44,960 nucleotides of DNA from Cryomorphaceae bacterium (lineage in GTDB: Bacteria > Bacteroidota > Bacteroidia > Flavobacteriales > Crocinitomicaceae). Positions 16,927 through 24,789 of the stretch are shown here, in pieces (within the stretch, counting starts at the first letter, position 1; every line of letters begins with the position of its first letter). A model generated the notes under the pieces. That model saw only the letters and a list, made by a program, of their open reading frames with translations, was not told the origin of the DNA and did no database searches. The position numbers and the translations under genes are program-made. The stretch spans positions 1-44,960 of the forward strand of contig JAJTDX010000015.1 in assembly GCA_021298235.1 (NCBI GenBank). The letters are read 5' to 3'.

Positions 16927-16941
16927 TCCTGTTGGAACCAC
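16927..16941 (+). other. Distal tRNA 3'-end copy (attR-like)
   Basis: TCCTGTTGGAACCAC repeats the tRNA 3' end. Its TGGAACC would pair with the acceptor 5' strand GGTTCCA in seven perfect Watson-Crick pairs, better than the present 3' arm (TGGGACC). This suggests it is the original 3' end of the tRNA, displaced by the inserted 170 bp. Confidence 0.6.
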
Positions 16942-16948
16942 ATACGCC

Positions 16949-16974
16949 AAAAAGCCCCTGTTACGGGGATTTTT
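16949..16974 (+). terminator. Second terminator hairpin downstream of displaced tRNA 3' end
   Basis: AAAAAGCCCC, loop TGTTAC, GGGGATTTTT: a four-pair GC stem extended by A-T pairs, with T-run on the plus strand and A-run on the other, so it could work in both directions (tRNA on plus, Fic gene on minus, whose stop is near 16998). It lies 8 nt beyond the distal tRNA 3'-end copy, the spacing expected of the tRNA's original terminator. Confidence 0.7.
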
Positions 16975-16995
16975 CCGAATAAAATCTAATTAATT

Positions 16996-18108
16996 TCAGT
17001 ACTTCTTTAATAATTCAAAAAGTGCTGTATTGATATACAGTGTTTCCTTCCATACCTTTTTTGACTGAAGAATTCCAATTTTCTCCAATGACTTGAGGTA
17101 TTTTGCTGCTGTAATGCGTGAAATCGATAATCGATTTTCCAAATACTCACTCTTACTGTATGGATGCTCAAATAGTAATTCAATCAATTCCTTACTGTAT
17201 ATCTTCGGAAACTCTTTTCTTGTCTTTTCCTTGGTCTGCTCAAAAAGCAAATTAATTTCTGAAACCTGGTTTATTGTCTTATTGGCAGTTATTTCAACTC
17301 CTTTTAAAATATAAAGTATCCATTCTTCCCATTTATTATTCGTTCGCACCTCTTGGAGTAGTCGATAATATTCTGACTTATTTTCAATTATGTAACCGCT
17401 AAGAAATAATACGGGCTGTTCGAGCAGACCAGCCATAATGAGATAGAGAATATTAAGAATCCGCCCAGTGCGTCCATTTCCATCATAAAATGGGTGTATG
17501 CTCTCAAATTGATAATGTTGAATAGCCATTTTTATCAAATGAGGAATTTCGTCTTCATCAAGATTGATAAACTTTTCCATATTCCTTAACAGCGAATTGA
17601 TAACATCTGTTTGATCAGGCGGAGTATAAATAACCTTTCCCGTTGCTGAATTTCTCAATGCAGTTCCGGGTAGTTTTCTTATACCCGCATTATTCTCTTC
17701 AAGAATTTGCTGGATTTCAACAATCGTATTGATGGTAAGGATGTTTTTTTTCAGGATTGTTCTGTATCCATATAACGTTGCCTCCCTGTACCTCAATACT
17801 TCCTTTGTGGAACTATCATTTTGATCGCCTTTTGCTGATAATGCCTGATATAATTTATCTTGAGTGGTTATAACATTTTCTATTTCTGAACTTGCTCTTG
17901 CTTCTTTTAGGATAACCGCATTGAGTAATATTTCTGGATTAGGTAAAATATGAATTTTTCCTTTTAATTCAGCAAGAGCAACTGAGGATTTCACCAATTG
18001 CTTTAAAATAGTTACGGATTCAATAAATTCCTTTGCGGGGGGCAATATGGGCAGATCATTAAATGGAATCTCATAGTTATCACATACGCCCCTTCCTTTT
18101 TTTGTCAT
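16996..18108 (-). CDS. Fic family protein with C-terminal winged helix
   Basis: 370 residues. Order: N-terminal Fic_N-like region (about 10-100) with the inhibitory motif SSEIEN at 73-78, matching (S/T)xxxE(G/N) of class II Fic proteins; Fic core with HPFYDGNGRTGR at 205-216 (the full HPFx[D/E]GNGRxxR catalytic loop, His205); and a C-terminal helix-turn-helix (about 315-350, SISRITAAKYLKSLEKIGIL). Fic enzymes transfer AMP from ATP to hydroxyl side chains of target proteins. With an intact inhibitory motif this one should be autoinhibited. It lies alone between two 155-bp direct repeats beside a tRNA and beside a decayed Fic-type gene, which suggests horizontal arrival. Target unknown. Confidence 0.93.
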   Translation of the reverse strand: MTKKGRGVCDNYEIPFNDLPILPPAKEFIESVTILKQLVKSSVALAELKGKIHILPNPEILLNAVILKEARASSEIENVITTQDKLYQALSAKGDQNDSSTKEVLRYREATLYGYRTILKKNILTINTIVEIQQILEENNAGIRKLPGTALRNSATGKVIYTPPDQTDVINSLLRNMEKFINLDEDEIPHLIKMAIQHYQFESIHPFYDGNGRTGRILNILYLIMAGLLEQPVLFLSGYIIENKSEYYRLLQEVRTNNKWEEWILYILKGVEITANKTINQVSEINLLFEQTKEKTRKEFPKIYSKELIELLFEHPYSKSEYLENRLSISRITAAKYLKSLEKIGILQSKKVWKETLYINTALFELLKKY

Positions 18109-18179
18109 GTATAGTATTTTAATTTAACCCTATCCTCATGTAAATATATCAAATATTATTATACATGATAGTATTCTCA

Positions 18180-18262
18180 AGTATAAATAATTAACTTTTC
18201 TAATTCCATCTCAATCCGCTCAATATCCTCCCGAAGTTTGTTCGATACTTCCGACCTTTCGC
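18180..18262 (-). pseudogene. Possible 3' fragment of a minus-strand gene cut by repeat copy 2
   Basis: The frame read on the minus strand from the repeat edge gives about 28 charged, helical residues (GERSEVSNKLREDIERIEME...) before a stop. The composition looks like a real coiled C-terminus, unlike the repeat-derived residues before it. The repeat would have removed the rest of the gene. Too short to identify. Confidence 0.3.
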
Positions 18263-18417
18263 CCACTCTGATAAAAGCACTGTCCGAAGATTGGTGTTTT
18301 TTCGCTTGGACGAGATGAGTGCTTGCACTTAATCGAGTAAAAATGGAAAAATCTCCTCCGAACGCAGTGAGGAATGCTTTTATCCACTGCACGTTATGAC
18401 AAAGGTCCATGCGCGGC
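18263..18417 (+). repeat. 155-bp direct repeat, copy 2
   Basis: Same orientation and length as copy 1 (16768-16922), about 98% identical. It is not next to a tRNA. Its left flank is the possible minus-strand gene fragment, and its right flank is the truncated mobile mystery protein B remnant, which begins in frame directly at 18418 (CAACTGTTGG). Both neighbours are cut at the repeat edges. The terminator stem present in copy 1 is weakened here. Confidence 0.93.
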
Positions 18418-18710
18418 CAACTGTTGGATGACGCTAAATTTTGGTATGACAACAATACCTATTCCCCAGATGAAATGGCTGTTAGATTCAAGCATGAATT
18501 GGTAAGTATTCATTGTTTCCCCAATGGAAATGGAAGACATTCTAGATTAATGGCCGATTTGATCATGTAAAACTTTATGAAGAAGCATGTTTTACTTGGG
18601 ATAGTTCCGATTTGGTCAAGTCAAATGATAAAAGAAGGGCCTACATAAATGCCATTAAAAAGGTTGAAAATCATGATATTCAAGACCTTATTTCTTTTGC
18701 GAAATCATAG
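18418..18710 (+). pseudogene. Mobile mystery protein B-like Fic protein remnant (truncated, frameshifted)
   Basis: No start codon: the frame begins at the repeat edge. Translation gives QLLDDAKFWYDNNTYSPDE, then IHCFPNGNGRHSRLMADLIM and a stop at 18568-18570. A shift into another frame near 18567 restores KLYEEACFTWDSSDL, ...YINAIKKVENHDIQDLISFA and a stop at 18708-18710. The FPNGNGRHSR loop with the flanking LLDDAKxW and FTW motifs is the C-terminal half of the Fic-type 'mobile mystery protein B' family, which is linked to mobile elements. The N-terminal half is lost and one frameshift is present, so it should be inactive. Family call from memory of these motifs. Confidence 0.8.
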
Positions 18711-18885
18711 ATAGTAATTTGATCCGCTTCTACATGGAAATCCCCTCCAATCCTTCTCTAAACCGGTTCGAAAAACTTGTCCTAATCTTCTTGCTCAATA
18801 CAGCCCTTATTTTGAAATTGAATCGCTAGTCCTTAATATTGAGAAAGGATTTACCAAAGGTGCTACACTCTTTCACTCACAAACT

Positions 18886-19893
18886 ATGAATTCAGAGGTC
18901 ATTTCACATTTAAGAAACTACGCTAATACAGATGAACGTTATTCTGCCCAGCTATTTTTTGGGACACTTTCAATGCATCTAATTTTAACTATAGCAAGTT
19001 TTTACGTGTATTGCATTTCGCCGTGGTTATCAATCATTTTTTGGATACCGATGGGTATTATTCTGTGTCGATTTTTTGTTTTGCAACACGATGCGGGGCA
19101 CCAAAGTTTATTCAAAAACCGAAGATCTAACCGATTTTCCGGGATGGTTCTCGGATTTTTCACGATGATCCCAAGTGTTCTTTGGAACCATATTCATGAT
19201 GTACATCACGGTGTTGCTGGGAATTTGGAGCAAAGAAAGAGAAATCCTGAGCTTTGGACCATGACCTGTAAGGAGTATCAAAAAGCCTCTTTTTTAAAGA
19301 AATTATTGTATCGATTTACGAGATCCATTTTAATGCGTTTAATTCTTACCCCGGCACTTTGGATCATTGTTCCAAGAATTCCACTAACCCATCTGGGTAG
19401 AAAAATTTTAGTTTCAATTCTTGTTCACAATTTACTTTACGGCCTTATATTTTATTGGTTGTATATGGAAGAAATGCTTCTTTCGTTTGTGGTTGTTTAT
19501 TTAGTTCCACTCTATCTGTTTAACCTTTTAGCATCCATTTTCTTTTACTTACAACATCAATACGAAGAAACTAAATGGAAGAATGACCAAAACTGGAACC
19601 TTTACGATGCATCCATTCATGGATCTTCATACCTCATTTCCAACCGCATTTTTACGTGGATTTCCGGGAATGTAGGTTGCCATCATGTTCATCACCTTAA
19701 CACCAAAATTCCCCATTATCATTTGCAACAAGCCACCGCAACGATTAATCCTTATTTAGACATAGAGCCTATTTATCTAAGAGATCTTTTTCACCATTTA
19801 AATTGCGTTTTATACGACGAAAGAACAGAGACTTTAATTTCTTTTAAAACATTCAAACAACGATATGCCAGTCCAGAGAGTAGAGCTGAGTAA
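18886..19893 (+). CDS. Membrane fatty acid desaturase
   Basis: 335 residues with about four to six membrane segments. The three His boxes that bind the di-iron centre are present: HDAGHQ (about 69), HIHDVHHG (about 104) and HHVHHLNTKIPHYHL (about 265). The family introduces a double bond into an acyl chain using O2 and an electron donor, and affects membrane fluidity. The frame is open a further 56 codons upstream without a start codon, so ATG 18886 is the only start. A poorly defined 175-bp region with no recognisable gene separates it from the Fic remnant. It ends 10 bp before the LtaS-like gene; the two may form an envelope-lipid operon. Confidence 0.92.
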   Translation: MNSEVISHLRNYANTDERYSAQLFFGTLSMHLILTIASFYVYCISPWLSIIFWIPMGIILCRFFVLQHDAGHQSLFKNRRSNRFSGMVLGFFTMIPSVLWNHIHDVHHGVAGNLEQRKRNPELWTMTCKEYQKASFLKKLLYRFTRSILMRLILTPALWIIVPRIPLTHLGRKILVSILVHNLLYGLIFYWLYMEEMLLSFVVVYLVPLYLFNLLASIFFYLQHQYEETKWKNDQNWNLYDASIHGSSYLISNRIFTWISGNVGCHHVHHLNTKIPHYHLQQATATINPYLDIEPIYLRDLFHHLNCVLYDERTETLISFKTFKQRYASPESRAE

Positions 19894-19903
19894 ACATTGA
19901 TAC

Positions 19904-22345
19904 TTGTTTGATTTCGAATCGGTATCCTCTCTCCTGGACACTTCATTTTTGCTTAACGTTTGCTTAATTTTGTTCATGTCAAATTTTGGGGTGCGTGTTG
20001 TTCAACTGTTTCCGCTATTCACGGGACTTACGTTGTGCTACCTCACTTTGCAACTTTTCTTCCTCTACCAGCTGAATCCTGTATTTATCCCCGTAGCAGG
20101 AACGGTAGCTTTCATTAACATTTTAGGCAACATAGGAATAGCTTGGTTGGTGACCTCCCTGATAGTGACAGTCTCTCCTGAATCGTGGCAAGTTCTCATT
20201 CGTGTCGTTTTTATCGCCCTCTACGTAGGTTTGATAGGTACCCTAATTTGCGATCAGTACGTGCTCATCACGCATGAACGACTGGACGAGGCTATTTTTC
20301 TATTTAACTGGAAAGAGGTCTGGATGATTGCCGACCCTGCACACCGCATAAATTGGGGAAGTGCTACTGGAATAATTGTTTTACTTGGACTGCCATTTCT
20401 TCTGGTGAATTGGTTGAAGCGTTATACTCCGCCCTATGCCTGGTTGGTTGGTACGATAGTGCTTTGTAACCTCATCCGGTTCATCCCAATCCGCAGTGAC
20501 ATTGATCGCCTTTCAGATAACCGATTTGAATATTTCATAAAAAGAAGTGTAATTGCTCTTACTAATAGTAACGAGCAAGAAAATGCTAACCCGAGAGACT
20601 TTCGCGAGCTTGACCCTGCATTCTATGGCAGTCACAAAGGTATTCACCCCGGTTATCCACTGGCACATCGCTTTGAAGAACCATCGATGCTCGCTGAACA
20701 ACTCAGGCGAACAAGTCATCAAAACCCACCTCATATTAAGATCATCATTGTAGAGAGTATGTCCTCAGACCTGTTTGGCGAGCGGGGCAGAAATACGGGA
20801 AACCTAATGCCGTTTATGGATTCTCTTTCGAAACAGTCCATTTATTTTCCGAACGGCTTCTCCACCTATCAGCGCACACACAATGTATTGCCTGCCGTTC
20901 TGGCTTCAGTTCCGAATACCATCGATGGCAATGTGTTTCAGCAACTGCCTTTTCCAAGGCATTATTCATTGTTTAATCTGCTCTCAAAAGACTACCATAC
21001 CCAATTCTATTGTGGGGTACCGCTATCCTATCTCAATATGGTCGGTCTGATGAGTCATTACAAAACGGATTATCAGGTAAACCGATGGCACACGAAATGT
21101 TTAGCGCACAAGGAACGAGTTGGCAGCTCATGGGGTTACCCCGATGAGGACTTGTTTTGGCAAGCACACTATGACGATAGTGCGAAATTCAACAGGTCAA
21201 AGAATCCTGTATTAAAAGTGTTTTTAACAATCAGCTCCCATGATCCCTTTCTTTACCCGAATAAGGATAAATGGCAGCGTAATGTTCTTGAGAAATCTCA
21301 AAAGATCACAGATATCAAACTGAGAAACATGGTTCGGCGACAATCTGCATCCTTCGGTTCGTTCTGCTATGTCGATTCTGTCTTGCAGGATTTTTTTTCG
21401 AAGGAAGTTAGGAATCCTCAATTCAACAATACCATTTATATCATCACGGGAGACCATGGCACTGAGCTTTACAGAAGAAATGCGCTTTCAAAATACAATG
21501 TGCCCATACTGATCTATTCGCCCTTATTGAAAAAACCATCCACTTCCCGAGCGGTGGTTTCGCACAATGATATTGCCCCCACATTGATCAACTACCTGAA
21601 GTCGATCTATCAACTGAAGCTTCCGGATACGGTGGCATTTGTTGGGAGAGAATTGAATTTGAGTTCTTCATTCAAAGCGGACAGAAAACTTGTTTTTACC
21701 ACCAACAAACTCAGAACAACAGATTTAATTTCAGACCAATACGCCTGGATTGGTGGAAAACCTTACAAGATAGATTACCAGTTAAACCTCACCCCTATGC
21801 GAGCCTCCAAGCGGGAAAAATGGGCAAAAAAACAATTGCAATACTACCAGGCATTTACGCGCTACACCTTACTTCAGGACAAGCTGTTGGATTCCGTGTC
21901 TTATTCCCAATGGGTGGGTAAGCCTTTGGTGTTTAAGATAAAAAAGAAACAGTCCATAAAAGAGCTGAACCTTGCACCCGGAATGACCTATCTTGAAAGT
22001 CACTCTCTAAAAACAAAATATTCAACCATCCGCGTTGAGGTCGATTGTAAGATGTATTTAAATAAGCTGAGTGATATAAATAATGCACCTAACCTAGTTC
22101 TTCAATCTAGAAAAACGTACTATTTATCTAAGAAATGGACCATTTTCAGGTTAGTGAAACCACGCATTCAGGGGAAATTCAAACCCAAAGAACGGAACCA
22201 GGTGATCTACAGCCTTGAGTTCAATCCTAAAGATCTTGCCGTATGGAAAAAAGGTGGATCCCTTCATTTGTATATGCAACACTCCCTTGCCTTTCCAATT
22301 CGCTTAAAGGAGGTTGGTATTCAGATCTATGAGCAAGAGGAATAG
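19904..22345 (+). CDS. LTA synthase-like sulfatase-fold membrane transferase
   Basis: 813 residues if started at TTG 19904; ATG 19976 is an alternative that would remove 24 residues, including part of the first hydrophobic stretch. About five N-terminal membrane helices (to about residue 200) precede a sulfatase-fold domain: IIIVESMSSDLFG (metal-binding Glu), the likely catalytic Thr in YQRTHNVLPAVLASVPN, ISSHDPF, and ITGDHGTEL followed by VSHNDIAPTLINYL. LtaS-type enzymes transfer glycerophosphate or phosphoethanolamine from phospholipid to an acceptor on the outer face of the inner membrane. In a Gram-negative lineage the acceptor is probably a glycolipid or glycan rather than teichoic acid. 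About 170 residues after the catalytic domain form a beta-rich extension beyond the family's usual 600-650 residues. Confidence 0.87.
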   Translation: MFDFESVSSLLDTSFLLNVCLILFMSNFGVRVVQLFPLFTGLTLCYLTLQLFFLYQLNPVFIPVAGTVAFINILGNIGIAWLVTSLIVTVSPESWQVLIRVVFIALYVGLIGTLICDQYVLITHERLDEAIFLFNWKEVWMIADPAHRINWGSATGIIVLLGLPFLLVNWLKRYTPPYAWLVGTIVLCNLIRFIPIRSDIDRLSDNRFEYFIKRSVIALTNSNEQENANPRDFRELDPAFYGSHKGIHPGYPLAHRFEEPSMLAEQLRRTSHQNPPHIKIIIVESMSSDLFGERGRNTGNLMPFMDSLSKQSIYFPNGFSTYQRTHNVLPAVLASVPNTIDGNVFQQLPFPRHYSLFNLLSKDYHTQFYCGVPLSYLNMVGLMSHYKTDYQVNRWHTKCLAHKERVGSSWGYPDEDLFWQAHYDDSAKFNRSKNPVLKVFLTISSHDPFLYPNKDKWQRNVLEKSQKITDIKLRNMVRRQSASFGSFCYVDSVLQDFFSKEVRNPQFNNTIYIITGDHGTELYRRNALSKYNVPILIYSPLLKKPSTSRAVVSHNDIAPTLINYLKSIYQLKLPDTVAFVGRELNLSSSFKADRKLVFTTNKLRTTDLISDQYAWIGGKPYKIDYQLNLTPMRASKREKWAKKQLQYYQAFTRYTLLQDKLLDSVSYSQWVGKPLVFKIKKKQSIKELNLAPGMTYLESHSLKTKYSTIRVEVDCKMYLNKLSDINNAPNLVLQSRKTYYLSKKWTIFRLVKPRIQGKFKPKERNQVIYSLEFNPKDLAVWKKGGSLHLYMQHSLAFPIRLKEVGIQIYEQEE

Positions 22346-22373
22346 GAGTGAATATCTCACTTATTCCAACTAA

Positions 22374-22862
22374 TTATCGCTCTACCGTTAGCACACACAT
22401 GCTTTTTTTGACAAATTGACCTAACACCTCTTTATTGTCTGGATTCATTAAAGCAGAGAACCACACTATATCGGATTCAGAATTGGGATTCATCATTAGT
22501 GTCCAATATATTCTGTATGGTATTTTTTCTTCGCCAGCACTGATAGCATCAGTATAAAAAGTAAGAGTATCCCCCCTTACAATAATATTTTCCATAGTTC
22601 TTACTTCGGTAAGCAACTTATCCGATGGGCCAGATACATTAACCATGGTTTTCTCCCGGAAATTGAATGTCATTCGATTTTTGCCCACTGTTATTGATGA
22701 TTTTCTGAAGCATTTTTCGTTCATGAGCGCTATTCCTTGACTCGCTTTGACCAAAGTATCGCATTTAAATACCCAGGCAATGTCCCCTTCAATTGTAATT
22801 ACTTCCTGAGAATAGCCAGAGGATACAGATATGATTGTCAAAAGAATGAGCAAACTTTTCAT
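22374..22862 (-). CDS. Small exported protein of unknown function
   Basis: 162 residues. MKSLLILLTIISVSSGYSQ is a signal peptide with a probable cleavage after Gln19. The mature part is beta-rich, with four Cys residues (positions about 34, 51, 156 plus one near the C-terminus), Ser/Thr patches and no catalytic motif I recognise. It is convergent with the LtaS-like gene (28-bp gap) and lies 112 bp from the next plus-strand gene. No signs of transfer. Confidence 0.7.
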   Translation of the reverse strand: MKSLLILLTIISVSSGYSQEVITIEGDIAWVFKCDTLVKASQGIALMNEKCFRKSSITVGKNRMTFNFREKTMVNVSGPSDKLLTEVRTMENIIVRGDTLTFYTDAISAGEEKIPYRIYWTLMMNPNSESDIVWFSALMNPDNKEVLGQFVKKSMCVLTVER

Positions 22863-22974
22863 ACGGAATCATTTTTGGTACTAGTTGTGAGAACTCGACG
22901 TTATTCGCGTTATAACAACTCGGTAACCTTTTAATACACGTCAATTATATTCAACGTCTTTTAATTTCAACTCT

Positions 22975-23211
22975 ATGAAAACACTCCTCTGCATATTCAG
23001 TTTAACAAGCATTTCTTTTCTTTTTGGGCAACCAACGAGAGATTCGATACAGCCCTCCGCGAAACAGATAGTTCGTGGCATTGATATTTCAAAGGCACCA
23101 TCCGGTGAACAACAAATGATCACTTATTTTGAAACTCTTTCAGATGAAGAGCTCTTGGAATTTGTCAAAAAACACTTGTTGGTGGGTGAAATAGTGTACA
23201 AAAAATATTAG
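22975..23211 (+). CDS. Very small exported protein
   Basis: 78 residues. MKTLLCIFSLTSISFLFGQ is a signal peptide. The mature part of about 59 residues has an acidic helix (LSDEELLEFVKKHLLVGEIV) and no Cys. The gene is short but has a plausible start and a stop at 23209-23211. It may be a secreted or periplasmic peptide. Not recognised. Confidence 0.55.
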   Translation: MKTLLCIFSLTSISFLFGQPTRDSIQPSAKQIVRGIDISKAPSGEQQMITYFETLSDEELLEFVKKHLLVGEIVYKKY

Positions 23212-23261
23212 TCTAAAATGTTGTTGAATTGAATGGACAGCTTATCTAGGGCTGTTATAAA

Positions 23262-23930
23262 ATGATCGTTTTCGGGTTATCCGACGTGTATGACATAACA
23301 AATCCTTATTTTTTGAGAGCAAAAATTCACTTTAGTTTATTTCTCGGCTTTTCTGTTTTTTTCTTGGCTTGTTCCAACAATTCTCGTCCTGTGGAGAAGC
23401 AAGAGTCAAAGAAAAAAGAAGAATCCTTCTCCAAAACCCCATCCCTCAAGATCACTTCCTTTCACAAAGGAAAAGCATTGGTCTATCGAGCTGTCTATGA
23501 AGGGCCTGAATTTGTATTTAGAAAAGGATTAGGTTGGAGAGACTCTGCCCATTTAACATCCAAATACCTTACTGATAGACTCTCACGATTTTTGAAATCT
23601 AATTACGGAAAAGGGCACTACTACAGGGTAGATTTGAAGAACATCCGGGTAACTATTGCAGGAAACGTAAGACATGTGTGGCCCTCTCAGAACTTATGTC
23701 GCTATACTCTTGAGATTCCGCTCAGCGCTACAAATCGCGGGAAAGCAATTACTTCCATTGCACACCTAGGGACCTGGGTACGCGATTATCATAGAGTCAA
23801 TAAAAGAGAGGCTTTTCTTAAGAAAGCACGGATCGAGAAAAAATACGGCGGCAAAGTTTCCATGACACTCGTTGAAACCCCCGAAGGATTTAAGGAATAC
23901 TGGTTTCAGTTCAAATCGCGAAAGTTTTAA
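23262..23930 (+). CDS. Lipoprotein of unknown function
   Basis: 222 residues from ATG 23262; TTG 23313 is also possible and would put a standard lipoprotein signal (about 20 residues, ending FFLAC) at the N-terminus. The Cys in FLACSNNS is the likely lipidation site. The mature part is rich in Lys/Arg, with repeated basic strands (ITSFHKGKALVYRAVYEG, YRVDLKNIRVTIAGNVRHVW). It lacks known motifs. It follows the 78-residue gene and precedes another exported protein, so these three may be one small secreted-protein cluster. Confidence 0.65.
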   Translation: MIVFGLSDVYDITNPYFLRAKIHFSLFLGFSVFFLACSNNSRPVEKQESKKKEESFSKTPSLKITSFHKGKALVYRAVYEGPEFVFRKGLGWRDSAHLTSKYLTDRLSRFLKSNYGKGHYYRVDLKNIRVTIAGNVRHVWPSQNLCRYTLEIPLSATNRGKAITSIAHLGTWVRDYHRVNKREAFLKKARIEKKYGGKVSMTLVETPEGFKEYWFQFKSRKF

Positions 23931-23975
23931 AGGAACATTTTCCATATCTCCTGTGTCAAACTAATTTATGTGTAT

Positions 23976-24773
23976 ATGAAAGCAATTTTATTCATTCTCT
24001 TTAACGCGCATGTTCTTTTTTTCTATCAAAACGTGTTTGCTCAGAATTATTCGGACAGTATGAATGCTCTTGAAATTGTGAGGGCCCTACCCCAAAAAAA
24101 ATATTTATCAACGACTACAAATATTTACACCCCGAAAATGTTTGATGCCTCAACTAATTTGGATGCATTAAGAGTTACAGAGGCCTATTTATCTAAAAAA
24201 TATGGCTGTTATGTAGGTTTTTTCGAGGAAGGAGAAACAGAGGGGGCAAATGATCCTATCTTTGAAGTAACACCCTCCGATTGGGAATCTTTCGGTACAC
24301 TCTACCTTCATTTATCCGTGCTAGAGGAATTCTATCAGCGTGGAATTTTGAGGGAGCAGGTACGTGACTATGCCAGATTTACGGACAAGTTTTTTTATAG
24401 TGTGAGCTCGCTTGATACCGCAAATAACGATTCGCTCATGACATACATCAACTATTCCGATGTTTCCAACATCCTTTTTGCCCCATGCGACAGTATGATC
24501 GATAACCATATCTATGAATATTTCATTCCTTTATCCTCAGACACCGAGGGAATAGAACTGTTTTCGAAAAGAATACACGACTTGTACAGCATGGACGAAT
24601 ATGAAGTATTTGTGCTCGGCTACAATCAAAACAGTGAATACCTTTCCAACGTTTACACAGAGGTGGGTAATGGATTAGATTCCGTCATAATTCCATTGTG
24701 CGGCCTAGAGCGTACACGTCAGGCAGGAAAACTACAGAAGGAGCTAAGTAAAGTTTTTGCAATTAATGACTAA
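23976..24773 (+). CDS. Exported protein of unknown function
   Basis: 265 residues from ATG 23976, which gives the signal peptide MKAILFILFNAHVLFFYQN then VFAQ; a GTG at 23970 is less likely. The mature part is acidic and Tyr-rich, with no recognised motif. A region YFIPLSSDTEGIELFSKRIH is a possible beta-alpha unit. It ends 16 bp before the convergent wzy-like pseudogene. The four exported proteins from 22374 to here have no recognisable homology to one another. Confidence 0.65.
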   Translation: MKAILFILFNAHVLFFYQNVFAQNYSDSMNALEIVRALPQKKYLSTTTNIYTPKMFDASTNLDALRVTEAYLSKKYGCYVGFFEEGETEGANDPIFEVTPSDWESFGTLYLHLSVLEEFYQRGILREQVRDYARFTDKFFYSVSSLDTANNDSLMTYINYSDVSNILFAPCDSMIDNHIYEYFIPLSSDTEGIELFSKRIHDLYSMDEYEVFVLGYNQNSEYLSNVYTEVGNGLDSVIIPLCGLERTRQAGKLQKELSKVFAIND

Positions 24774-24789
24774 GCCGATTACGAGTTGG

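Noticed and set aside
18177..18455. Minus-strand 92-codon frame spanning repeat copy 2 as one gene
   Set aside because: It joins unrelated flank and repeat sequence. Only the last 28 codons outside the repeat look like real protein, and they are listed as a possible fragment.
18718..18885. In-frame upstream extension of the fatty-acid desaturase
   Set aside because: The frame is open for 56 codons but has no start codon, and the family does not need these residues. I could not identify any product in 18711-18885.
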